A stretch of 64,000 nucleotides of DNA from Poecilobothrus nobilitatus (taxonomy: Eukaryota > Arthropoda > Insecta > Diptera > Dolichopodidae). Below, piece after piece: positions 11,268 through 21,266 of the stretch; positions within the stretch are counted from its first letter, which is position 1, and the number at the start of each line of letters is the position of its first letter. The stretch covers positions 165,862,438 through 165,926,437 of the forward strand of contig OX352773.1 of assembly GCA_947095535.1 (NCBI GenBank), given 5' to 3'. The notes beneath the pieces are model-generated. The model saw nothing but the letters and a program-made list of their open reading frames with translations, was not told the DNA's origin and ran no database searches. The position numbers and the translations under genes are program-made.

Positions 11268-12370
11268 ATTTTATCCGTATGAACTATGTTCAAGCGGTAT
11301 AAAAAACTTGCCATTAAGTTTGTGACACCTTAAAGGTGAATCGAATTCTGAGTCGATTAAGCTATGCACGTCTATCCGTTCGTGCGTCAGCATAATAACT
11401 AAAAAAATAAAAGAGGTTGGGGCCTCGGTGGCCTATTGGTTAGACACGTGTCTTATTAACCGAGATAGTGCCGGTTCAAATCTTGCACAGGTAGCAAGTT
11501 TTATTAATTGAAAACAAATTCCCCTTGCTACCAAATATAGTGTAAATATATAATATATAATATGAAAAAAATAAATAATATATTAGTGTATAATTTAAAA
11601 ATAGTATTCGACCTAATATAATTGCCTTAATAGCCTATGGTTTTGTAATATTGTCAATCCTATGTGATTTGAAATATTAATATAAATAAATAAATAAATA
11701 ATTAAAGAGGTAGGAGGTTGACATTTTTTTACGTCATTTTTGCAGAATTCTTAGTTTCGCTATTTAAATCCAGCATTTTTGGCCGTCTGCTTCGCGTAGG
11801 TGCCATACAATTTCTTTCTTTATATGGAAATAACTGAGTATCTGATGAAGCTAGGTACCTGCAATTTTGCAAAATCGTGTTGAGTTACAGGCCAACAACA
11901 TCCGAAAAATTTGATTGTACTGGTATGATAGGTTCGGGTTGCTGCCATACAACTTCTCTTTTTAAATGAAAATAACTCAGAGGCTATTGAAGCTAGGTAT
12001 CTGAAATTTAGTGAAGAGGTGTCGAGTTACATGCCAACAATTTTTGTAAAATTTGGTTGGTCTAGAGCAGTCGGTTCAGATTTTTGCACCTCTTAGAACA
12101 TAATGATGCTAGGCTTCTGAAACCTTACAAATGATGATAAAATTTTATGGCGACAACTTCTGTAAAATTTAGTTGTGCTGGTGCAACAGATTCGAGTAAC
12201 TGTCATACAACTCCACAATTTACATAAATATATCTCGGTAGATAACGTCGGTACTAAAACATCTGAAATTTTTTAAAAGATGATCAAGTTTTATAGAAAC
12301 AGGATATACGATACGTTAATACGGGTATCCCAGAGTTGACACAGTCAGCTCTACTGCACTCTTTCTCGTT
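11268..12370 (+). mobile_element. Family E element, copy 1 (Helentron-like), interrupted by a SINE
   Basis: The 5' end is TTATCCGTATGAACTATGTT followed by CAAGCGGTATAA, a degenerate form of the family hairpin. Then come GTGACACCTTAAAGG and GAATTCTGAGTCGATTAAGC, a worn GTCC tract near 11370-11390 and AACTAAAAAAATAAAAGAGG, as in other E copies. SINE B1 interrupts at 11418-11699. The core has single degenerate versions of the ACCCGAACC/TTTGGTTG units. The 3' end is TACGGGTATCCCAGAGTTGA then a CTGCACTCTTTCTCGTTTT block. Coordinates include the SINE. Confidence 0.8.
11418..11699 (+). mobile_element. SINE family B, copy 1, nested in an E element
   Basis: Head GGGGCCTCGGTGGCCTATTGG with A-box character, B-box-like GGTTCAAATC at 11472, body with AGGTAGCAAGTTTT and CCCCTTGCTACCAAATATAG, tail ATATAAATAAATAAATA. 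The E sequence is duplicated around it: AATAAAAGAGGT at 11406-11417 and AATTAAAGAGGT at 11700-11711 (11 of 12 match). The SINE is therefore younger than its host element. Confidence 0.85.
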
Positions 12371-12374
12371 TTTT

Positions 12375-14009
12375 TTGGAAATTGAATTAAATATTAAAAA
12401 TTTTTTTTTTTAATTAGAAGACATTTATTTTTAAATAAAATTTTACAATATTGTTTCGTATAAAATAAAAAGAAGAAAATAAGAAAATAAGAAAATATCG
12501 TTTTTCTATTTTTAAAAATGTTAAGAGAAGTAAAAATAAAGTTTATTAGATTGCCAAGAAGAATTAAAAGACTTACTATATAGACTTACGATATTATAGC
12601 TATTTATATTCGTGCTATACTGAAATTTTGTGTCTTGCTATAAAAACTAATTTTTTTTCTTTGATTAATATTTTATATTGCTTAAAAATAGTTTATCTCA
12701 TAGTTTTTATCTATCTGATTTAACTCGAACTAGACCTAAATTTTGGTATCGCTTTTTGTCATTTTAACTCTTTCGATAGCTTTAAATACACTAAGGTGAT
12801 TCTTTTATTTGTGTTTTTCTAATTGAAGTGTGAAAAGCAAGCAAGTCAATCATCCTCAAGCTAATGTTTTCTTAATATTATGTAGTAGCAATTATTTCGT
12901 CATTACATAGAACCACTGCTTTATTATGCAGTTTTTAATTTTACGAAATTAATACTTTATTTTCCATAGCTGTTAATAAGTGGAATCTTTAGAATATTTT
13001 ATACATATTATCATAATTAATTAAAATTCTTAATAAATAGGCATTTTTCAGTCGTGATATTTTATCTCTTAACACAAAAACCAGCATAGCTATTTTTCAA
13101 ATCATTTTTAAAAACTTTTGTTATGAGTTTCATTTTGTTCGACCGTATATTTACAAAAATCACCATTATTTAAGATGGACCAATTTAATATTAAGCATAT
13201 ATACGTATTACCTATTACGTAGCATGAATATCGTAAAATGGGTAAAAATCTTATTTTCAAATTTATACATTTCAAGTTCTGTTGCATATTAATTTTTTTA
13301 AATCTAAAAATGTCAAACGACAGGAAATGTTTGAAACTTTATAAAAAAATATAAAAATTATATAATATAAATAATTTTTGCAATTTAGTATTTAAATTTG
13401 CTCTTTATGTGAAAATAATATTTTGAAGATTTTGATTCATATGGGTATGCTTCGAAACGTTTTTATGTGAACCTTAAAATTTTAAGGTTATGATAAGATA
13501 CCATAAGTTGCATTAGAACAATTTGTACCTATCTACACTATTTTTGGGGTTGGGTGCGAAATACCATTTGTCAAAATCCTAATCACAAAATCCTAATCCA
13601 AAAGTTTTTCAACTTATCGCAAAATCCCAAGTTACATAAATATCAAATGTTGGGTTGGGTACGAAATTCCAAAAAAAAAAATTCTATACACAATTCCAAA
13701 AAAAAAAAAAAAACTTCAAATATCAAAATAAATTAAAGTTGTCGTTAAAGTTTTTAGTTAAATTTTCAAATAAGGCTCTTTTCTAGCCAATTATCCTTTT
13801 CAAATATACATATTTTGCTAAATAAATGAACAAATAAATCGCAATAAATAAATATTATAGTTGTAAGGCAAATAAGCCTAATCTCTATATCAAAAAGTTG
13901 TGAACAAATAAATTTAAAAAAGTTGTGATTAAATAAACTAAACTAAAAATCAAAATTTAATCGTAAATTAATTTTTATAAACAACAATATAAATAACCTG
14001 TTTTAAAAA
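12375..14009. other. AT-rich non-coding DNA
   Basis: No gene seen. Around 13571-13640 there are irregular repeats of CAAAATCCTAATC-like phrases that resemble the 'gggattttgtaac' family at 15755, 18735 and 20640. Confidence 0.5.
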
Positions 14010-15452
14010 CAAGTAAATGTAATAGTAAGTCGATGCAACCGACTTATTAATACCCTACACCTGAATAATTCGAATTAAATTAAAAATCCATAAGTGTTTT
14101 TGGCAGCTGCTTGAACTTCTTCCCTTTTCTGTCTTATTCAACTCGAATTTCAAGAACGTAAAAGAGGCATCCGCTTGGGATATGCTTGACACCCTTGTAT
14201 AAAATTTTAAGTTTCTATCTTAATTATTTTCGAAGATTGGTAGTCCTTGGGAGGTTTGTGTCAGCTACCCGAATTGCCACTCTAATTCATCGAATCCATC
14301 TCAGGAACATAAAGAACACTTGCCAGAACACCATTCTATTAAATTTATAGGTTTTACTTTTGTTGGTTTTGGAGATATGCTCGTTGCTCTTGTGCTCGTC
14401 CGGAAGTTTCCAAAATACGAACCCATGGTTCAAACTCTTTCAAATGTCAGTTTCCAATTTTACAGAAAAGGAAATATAACAGAACACCTTTGTACTAAAA
14501 ATAAAAGTTCTATCTTTGTTGGTTGTGGAGATATACACGTTTGCTCTGGGGCTCGTCCGGAAGCTTCCAAGATTTGAACCCATGGACCAAATTCTCACAA
14601 ATTTCAGAAACATAAATCAAACATGAAGGAACACCATTCTGCCTAATTTAAAGGTTATATCTTTGTTGCATTTGGAGATAATATCATTTGCTCTGAGGCT
14701 CGTTCGGAAGCTTTCAAAATCCGAACCCAAGGACCAAATCCTCTCAAATTTCAGAGGCCTAAATCATACATGAAAGAACACCATTCTGCCAAAAGTAAAG
14801 GTTATATCTTTATTGGTTTTGGAGATAATCTCATTTGCTCTGGGTCTCGTTCGGAAGCTTCCAAAACCAAACCCATGGACCAAATTCTCTTAAATTTCAG
14901 AGACATAAATCAAACACGAAAGAACACCATTGTACCAAATTCAAAGGTTCTACCTTTGTTCGTATTGGATATAATCTCATTTGCTCTGCGGCTCGTTCGG
15001 AAGCTTCCAAAATTCGAATCCACGGTTCAAATTCTTCAAATTTAAACCCATGACCAAATCCTTTTAAATTTTAGAGACATAAATCAAACTGGAAGAAACA
15101 TCATTATAAAAAATTTAAAGGTTCTATCTTTATTGGTTTTGGAGATAATCTCGTTTGCTCTGGGGCTCGTTCGGAAGCTTCCAAAACCCGAACCCATGGA
15201 CGGATTTTGTCCAGATTCGAAATTAGCCTTTCTTTCGTAATTAGTAATTTACTATATAAATTTCATCAAGATAGCATCATTATTTTTTGAGTTATCGTGC
15301 GTACGGACGGACGGACGGACATCGCTAAATCGACTCCGGCGGTGATCCTGATTCAGAATATATATACATGTCTATACCTAACTCGCTTCCTTTTGGTGGT
15401 TACAAACACCATACCAAAGTTCATATACCCTATACTTTAGGTGTAGGGTATA
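14010..15452 (-). mobile_element. Family J element (INE-1-like, Helentron-derived)
   Basis: On the minus strand the 5' end is the hairpin TATACCCTACACC...TAGGGTATA (15424-15452). Next comes a segment with ATATATATTCTGAATCAGGA, GAGTCGATTTAGCGATGTCC and a GTCC tract (GGAC at 15304-15320 on +). From memory this order and wording are strikingly close to Drosophila INE-1. The core is an array of ~147-bp units. The 3' end has AGGTGTAGGGTAT (complement at 14050-14062), an exact 13-bp inverted partner of 15439-15451, followed by a 7-bp hairpin TAAGTCG/CGACTTA at 14026-14046. No transposase: non-autonomous. Confidence 0.8.
14320..15190 (-). repeat. Tandem array of ~147-bp units in element J
   Basis: Six diverged units, followed by the landmark GGTTTTGGAGATA (or variants) at about 14365, 14521, 14668, 14815, 14961 and 15135. 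Spacings are 156, 147, 147, 146 and 174 nt. Shared phrases include GAACACCATTCTG and GGCTCGTTCGGAAGCTT. The frames at 14320-14577 and 14770-15053 are by-products of this repeat and not genes. Confidence 0.85.
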
Positions 15453-15754
15453 AAAAATATATTGGGTGACAGTTTATATAAATACTAGAGGCTTTGTAGC
15501 TGGTGTGTACGTATATTTTACAGTGACATCTCAATTACAAAAAATCCGTATGGCATACAAAATTTCTTGATTTCAAAAGAAAACAAAAAACAATCATGAT
15601 TCTTAACATAGATATATATGTATGTTATATGTTAATTTTATATATGTTAGATTTTGTAATGAAAAATTGTATCCAAACTTGTATTGAAAACTTAGCGGAA
15701 TATTATAATACGTAGTGTGTGGCTGAAAACTACTAAATTATAACTATAGATTTT
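15453..15754. repeat. Unclassified repeat K, copy 1
   Basis: Two short blocks recur far away. GCTGGTGTGTACGTATATTT at 15501 resembles 56545-56562. ACGTAGTGTGTGGCTGAAAA at 15710 is matched at 57649, in each case followed by the same 'ctactaaattata' text. The two blocks are in the same order at both places, so this is a dispersed element with a longer version at 56540-57690. Confidence 0.45.
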
Positions 15755-16010
15755 GGATAAAGCGTACAACCCTGTTTTTGAATCTAGCTTTAAAATTCCT
15801 CCTAATTCAAAATCTCGCATATAAATGTATATAAATAATCTGTAAAAGGCGAATAATCCTGATTTTCACCTCTAAAACCGAAATTTTTAAATTGAAAATT
15901 TCCAAGTTTGTGTTTGGGATAATGTGATTTAATAATTTTGGGACTTTGTAATTTTGGGATTTTGTAACTTTGGGATTTTATATTTTCTAGAATTCTAGAA
16001 TTGTTTTAAT
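15755..16010 (+). repeat. Repeat family L, copy 1
   Basis: Shares AATTCCTCCTAATTCAAAATCTCG and a following block with 18735-18870 and, inverted, with 20640-20760. It ends in irregular repeats of TTTGGGATTTTGTAA. I do not recognise the family. Confidence 0.5.
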
Positions 16011-16183
16011 TGACTTTTTTTGAAAACTTGCCCCTTTAAAAATCCTTATAGTTTTAAATGCTGCTTTGTTTTAAAATCACTTTGTTTTAAAATCATTGTT
16101 ATTTAAAATCACTTAAATTTTGTACTATTTTAAATCTAATTGTTTAGAACATTTTTCTCGAATAAGAAATATTATGGTTTTTT

Positions 16184-17476
16184 AGCACATTTCCAAAAAA
16201 ATTTTGAAAAAATGTGCTTATTAGTTTCACTCTGTCCGTCCGTCTGTTTACAAAACTTCTACACCGTTAAAGGTAGAGAAAAAAAAATTTAACCATAGGT
16301 AGGTGTCATAAAAAAAATAATTTTGTGGAACAACTTTTTCATGTAGCCCCACCCATTACGGAGCTACAGCCCGTCAAACTTTGAAAAAGCCCTATTTTTA
16401 AATGCATATATCTTATGTTCTGCTTAAGATTTTTTCAATCTGAAAACGCCATTCGACAGGTATTTTTTTTAACTTTGTAAATTAATATCAAAATTATACA
16501 ATTTTTTAAATTTAGTATTTAAATTTACCGTTATGTGAAAACCAAATTTTGCATGATTTTTCTACTTTCATAACTCCGGTACGCTTCTAGACAGAAGCTT
16601 GAAATTTTGAGGCAAGAAAGAACTTTTAGAATTAGTATAAGTTTGCTCAGAAAATTTTTTTGGACCACCCCCTGTTTATGAGCTATTAGGGCTCAAAAAT
16701 TGAAAATTTGCTATTTTTAAACACCTGTAACTTAGAAACCTGTACACATTTTACTTCGGAAAGATATAAAAATTAAAGCTACAGTAATATATTTTTACAT
16801 GTGTTAAAGGTTTATTTTAGTTGTAAAGGGTTCCAAAGTTGCAGCTCTTCAAAATTGTGAAAAAGCCCCATTTTCAGATGTATATACCTCAGGCTCTCCG
16901 TAATAGTTTTGCAATCCCAAAACCGCCAGAAGATCGAAAATTTTATTATCTATATAAAACGATATCAAAATTATGTAATATTTTGTAATTTACGATTTAA
17001 ATTTACCGTTATGTGAAAACCACATTTTGCATGAAATTACTTTTTTCATAACTCCGGCAGGCCTTTAGATAGGAACCTGAAATTTTGAGACAAGAAAGAA
17101 CTTTTAGAATTAGTATAAGTTTCCTCAGAAAATTTTTTGGTAGCACTCCCTTTTTAAGATTTATTACGCCTCAAAAATTGAAAATTTGCTATTTTTAGAC
17201 ACCTGTAACTGAGGCACCTGTACACATTTTTCTTCGGCAAGACATGAAAATTAAAGGTTCGATATTATATTTTTACGTGTGTTAACGGCTTTTCTTAGTT
17301 ATATAGGATTCTGGAATTACGGCCCCTCAAAATTTCAAAAATGTCCTATTTTCACATTTTTTCTTATTACATGAAATTTTCAAATTTTTGTGCAAGTCAC
17401 ACTTCTAAACAGTTTGTATTGAGTTTTGGAAATGTGCGCTTTTAAAAACAGTTGGTTTACATTCTACCTTGTTTTA
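16184..17476 (+). mobile_element. Family C element, copy with two core units
   Basis: The 5' end is a hairpin AGCACATTT...AAATGTGCT, then ATTAGTTTCACTCTGTCCGTCC (first 20 nt conserved in all C copies), 'ttacaaaacttctacaccg' and the core. Sub-terminal inverted repeats GCACATTTCCAAAA (16185-16198) and TTTTGGAAATGTGC (17424-17437) match over 14 bp. The 3' block is GGTTTACATTCTACCTTGTT. Two ~478-nt core units start at TACCGTTATGTGAAAACC (16526 and 17004). No coding capacity, so any movement depended on proteins supplied in trans. Confidence 0.85.
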
Positions 17477-18386
17477 TAGGGAATAAATGTAGGCATTAAA
17501 CCACTCTAACAATTTTAAATTATTTTTGATCGGCCATTAATTAATTCAGATGGATCCATTGCAATGAAAATTAGATTTTTATCTAAAGTTGAAAGTATTT
17601 TAGAATTTTTTTTTTAAAAAAAATAATACGAAATTATGTAAGTTTAATATTGTATATGTATTTGTTAAAAATCATTACAAAATTTAATTAAAAATAAAAT
17701 AAATTTGAATAAAAATTACACATAAAAAAAAATTTTATTTTTGGAAACCATTGTCGGTTAAAATTCCAGTTTGCAATAATTTGATTTATTTATTTTCGTT
17801 AAACAATTCAAAATATTTTAAATTTTGTAAATTTTTTTTTTTTTTTTGGTTTTATTTTGCATAATTTTCAGTTTATGTTTTATTATTGAATTGGATGATC
17901 GCCAATTTTATAATTTTATCTTTTTTTTATTAATTATTTTTTCATAAATTAATCTCGTTATTATTTTTATTTTTTTTTTCATTCTATTCTGTTTTTTGTT
18001 TTTTTTTATTTTATGCTTTTATACACGGTATAATTAAGATTGACAAGATTTGAAAGTTTTTTTTTTTAATGTTTTATAATAATTAAATTTATTAACGTCA
18101 ACAACATAATCGCCCACTTACAAAATAATAGGGTACTAAATATTGTTGAAAAAAAAATTTTTAAATAATCTTATAAACAAATTGAAACCCTGCAAAATTT
18201 TATGAGAATTAAAAAAAAAAAAAAGTAAAAAATAATATTAATCTGTTTAAAATAATTTAACAAAAGAGGTGAACGTCAATCAGGATAACCTTTTGTTTAA
18301 ATTGCTATTATTTATAACGCGTTCGTATGATATTAAATTAGTTCATAATATGCGTGTTTTAATTTTTAATTAGTAACTATTATAAA
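17477..18386. other. AT-rich non-coding DNA
   Basis: No gene seen. The stretch is dominated by T runs (17829-17847, 18059-18068). Confidence 0.55.
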
Positions 18387-18430
18387 CAGTGTTTCTCATA
18401 GTGATCTACAAATGCCTCTTAGAGTAAATG
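18387..18430 (+). repeat. hAT-type terminal inverted repeat (left end)
   Basis: The sequence starts CAGTGTTTCTCATAGTGATC and continues TACAAATGCCTCTTAG, which has the form of many animal hAT element ends (CAGTG-TTCTCA-AGTGG). It lies upstream of, and in the same orientation as, the hAT transposase relic at 19099-19640. I did not find the partner end. Confidence 0.45.
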
Positions 18431-18697
18431 ACAAAATATAGAAGATACTGCAATAAAATATATTTTTATTTGAAAAAATTTTGGATTATGAAAGAGCTGT
18501 GTCTTGATATAATATGTGATCTGAGTTTATTACGCTATGTTGCTTCATCAGGAGAATTACTAGCTTTCACGTGGAAAAATATTAAACCGACTCTTTGCAT
18601 TGATGTGATTATGAAAATTAACATCGTTGGGCTGCGATTCCAAAACAAAAAATTCCATTCCCAAAACTTCAAAATTAATGGCAAGTACTTTAAATAA
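18428..18697 (+). pseudogene. Open frame inside the hAT remnant, unrecognised
   Basis: An 89-codon open frame starts just inside the hAT-type end. The middle (MKELCLDIICDLSLLRYV, then ASSGELLAFTW) looks more protein-like than the surrounding low-complexity frames, but I cannot match it to a domain. It may be a decayed N-terminal part of the transposase read downstream, or an accidental frame. The 3' third drifts into repeat-like text. I would not treat it as an expressed gene. Confidence 0.25.
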
Positions 18698-18734
18698 TGG
18701 CGGCTGCCGTCACTAAACCCCTTGATTAAAAAAT

Positions 18735-18960
18735 TATTGAAGCCCTGATTTTCTAATAAACTATGAAATCCCTCCTAATTCGGAATCTCGTATACATATA
18801 AATATAAATATTCTGGAAAAGGGGAATACCCTGATTTTGTAACCATAGGTACCTATAAAATTCCTTCTAATCAGTTTTTTACATGACGTAATTATATATA
18901 GTATATAGTATATAATAAATACCATATTATATAGTCTACAGAATATAACATTTTCCAATG
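18735..18960 (+). repeat. Repeat family L, copy 2
   Basis: Carries AATCCCTCCTAATTCGGAAT and 'ggggaataccctgattttgtaacc', parallel to 15774-15866. It sits between the two parts of the hAT remnant, so it probably inserted into it. Confidence 0.45.
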
Positions 18961-19098
18961 GAATTTCTTTTGTAGAATTTTTTTTTGGAATTTGCCTTTT
19001 TAAATTTTTTGTTTTATTTTTGAATTATATTTTTTCATTCTTTGGAATTTTGTAACTTTGGTATTCTTTGTTTGGAATTATGCCACCATGTCCTTTGA

Positions 19099-19640
19099 GA
19101 TATTTTCGATAAACTGAACGACCTAAACCTTTGGCTACATGGTTTTAATTTTAATATTTTTAAAACTTGTGATAGAGTAGGTAATAATGCATCGAAAAAG
19201 AAAATAATATATTTTTTGGAAGGAAAACGTGTTATATGGAAATATTCCTTCATTTCCACAGCTTATTAAATTTGTGGAAGAAAGAAAAATTATTTTAAAT
19301 GAAAATTTGAAAAGCACAATAACTATAACCACTTCACAAATTTGGAATTAAACTTTGAACAATATTAGATTTTAGATTTAGAAAGATTTTATTTATAACA
19401 GTAAATATTATAAATAAATTTAATGGCCCTTTTCCTCTCGGATGTGGACTATTTGAACAATATTCTCCTACTATAAATGAGAATGAATACGAACAGAAGC
19501 TTTGGATTTTAGAAAATCTAAAAATCAAAATTCATCGAGTTAAGAATAATATCGCTGTCTCAGAATTTTTGACATTTTCCATTACATATTTGAAGTTAGT
19601 TTTCTGTTGTAACTGAATTAAGAATTTCAGCCTAACAGAA
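19099..19640 (+). pseudogene. Decayed hAT transposase (GTF2IRD2/ZBED5-like type)
   Basis: Several out-of-frame pieces in correct order resemble the C-terminal half of hAT-superfamily transposases of the ZBED5/FAM200/GTF2IRD2 type. From 19099: FDKLNDLNLWLHG, then NIFKTCDRV and SKKKI. From about 19222: a piece with FPQLIKF and ILNENLKSTI. Then HFTNLELNFEQY. From 19407: FNGPFPLGCGLFEQYSP and a charged stretch to TFSITYL. Finally a shifted piece EVSFSVVTELR. In the family these correspond to the helix with the L-N-LN-LQG motif, the NLKS helix before the WI-NPF segment, and the TTYLCE-GFS dimerisation motif. At least three frame changes and several stops make it non-functional. I infer the family from motif order only. 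Confidence 0.6.
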
Positions 19641-20435
19641 TCAAATAAACCATTCATTTTTAATTTTGTATTATAACAAGTCAAAAAAAAAGGATATTTT
19701 TTTTGAATGAAAAAGGATGTTAAACGCTGCAGTATAATAGTATATCGTTGATATGACGATATTAGTAAAAGTTTTATTACCTACTAATTAATTTCATTAT
19801 CTATTCCAAAAATAAAAATTTTCTTTCGATTTTATAACGGTAAATACAAATAGGAGAAATCCTTTTTTTTTTCTTTGAATCTTTAAAACGAAAAGCAAAT
19901 TCTTTAATAATTGAATTGAATTCAACCAAAAAAAAAAAAATTATAAATTTATTATAATTACTATTACTAGATACTATATATACACATCTCTTTCTAATAA
20001 TATTTACTGTTATTCTTTTTTAATCATTTCACGGTATGTTAATTTTATTACTTAATACAATTATTTGATTATTACAAAATTTTGTTACAATATCATCTGT
20101 TAAACAATGAAATAATATTGGCTGTTAATTACTTGTAATAAGATTAAAAAAAAATAACAGTTATTTCGAACTTTATTTTTTTTTTTTGGCTTTTTGCTTG
20201 ATTGTTACATTTTTGTTATCGTAATTGAAAGTTAATTTTAATTTTGTTCTTATTTTTTTTTTCTTTGTTTAAAAATCACATTTATTCGCTTCAAAATTTT
20301 ATGCCCTTCTCCTTTTTTATTCAATTAATAAAAAGTATTTTTTTTTTTTGTGTTTCATTCATGAAAATTTATTACTTAATTGTTATTTTTACCAAATTTT
20401 TTTTTTTTCAACTTTTTATATAATATGTATGAATA
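19641..20435. other. AT-rich non-coding DNA
   Basis: No gene seen; T runs and A runs throughout. I could not find the other end of the hAT remnant here. Confidence 0.5.
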
Positions 20436-20639
20436 TATTCTAATGGTTCAGTGACAAAAAACCCGAGGAATTAAAGCCCATAATTAAAAGTAATTAAAAT
20501 CCGTGGCCTTTAATTCATTTTGAATTGAAATTAAGACCCACAATATTTTTTGTTATTAAAAGAAGAGAGTAAGTAATAGAATATGTAGAGTAATTGCTTT
20601 AGGCGGATTTTAGATAAAAATTGCGGTATCTCTTTTTTC

Positions 20640-20830
20640 CAGAATATTTACTAATATGTATATGTGCGAAATTTTGAATTCGGAGGGATTTTAGAGTTGG
20701 TTACAAAATCTGGGTTATGTGCTTTTTGCAAAATATGTATATATAAGTAATACTCTTATTGTCAGGGATTTTAGGAGGGATTTCAGAATATTTAGATATG
20801 TATATGCACATGCGAGTTTTAAATTAAGAT
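20640..20830 (-). repeat. Repeat family L, copy 3
   Basis: The reverse complement of GAATTCGGAGGGATTTTAGA and the following GTTGGTTACAAAATCTGGG parallels copies at 15755 and 18735. It lies inside the MITE at 20445-21257. Confidence 0.45.
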
Positions 20831-20856
20831 GATTATATACAAATTCTGGAAATGGT

Positions 20857-21052
20857 CCTGGGGCATCGGTCTCCTAGAGGGTAAGAACGTATGAAATACA
20901 TTGTAAACACCAAGAGAGTGTGGGTTCAAATCCCACACATGTCGTAAGAAAATTTCTCCCTTATGGCATTTACAGCCACGCCTGAAAAGGAAGTCTTGTG
21001 GGACTTCTGACCAATGAGACTTCTGACCATGGGACTTCTGACATGGCACCAA
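20857..21052 (+). mobile_element. SINE family A, copy 2, with altered 3' part
   Basis: Head CTGGGGCATCGGTCTCCTAG, B box GGTTCAAATCC at 20923, and body CGTCGTAAGAAAATTTCTCC-like text match family A. After CCTGAAAAGGAAGT the usual body is replaced by three close copies of GGACTTCTGACCA-type text (21000-21043). The minus frame at 20819-21067 is an antisense shadow. Confidence 0.7.
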
Positions 21053-21266
21053 ATAAAATTTAGTCAAATGAAATACAGTCTCAGTGGGCTTTAATTCTTT
21101 TTTGAAATGAACTTAAATTCCATCGATGTAGTGGAATTAAGACCCGTGGGCTTAAATTCTTTTTTGAAAAGAATTTAAAGCACATTGGCCTTAATTCCGA
21201 AAGTTTTGGAATTAACGACCGCCGGCTTTATTTCTTCGGGCGTTCTGTTTCTGCACCTATTCTAAT

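Larger units (their letters stand above)
20445..21257. mobile_element. MITE with terminal inverted repeats and 9-bp target duplication
   Basis: The left end GGTTCAGTGACAAAAAACCC and right end (reverse complement GGTGCAGAAACAGAACGCCC) are imperfect inverted repeats that continue through GARGAAWTAAAGCC. Both ends are flanked by TATTCTAAT (20436-20444 and 21258-21266), a perfect 9-bp target-site duplication. The interior has repeated TTAATTC/GAATTAA phrases near both ends and no transposase. Repeat L3 and SINE A2 are nested inside. A 9-bp duplication suggests the Mutator-like group, but the ends alone do not decide this. Confidence 0.7.

Noticed and set aside
14320..15053. Several overlapping frames with GGFGD-like repeats
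   Set aside because: They read through the 147-bp tandem units of element J; periodicity comes from the DNA repeat and frames break between units.
15300..15322. GGAC/GTCC tracts as protein-binding arrays or CRISPR-like repeats
   Set aside because: They are a fixed part of each Helentron-like element head and not spaced repeats with unique spacers.
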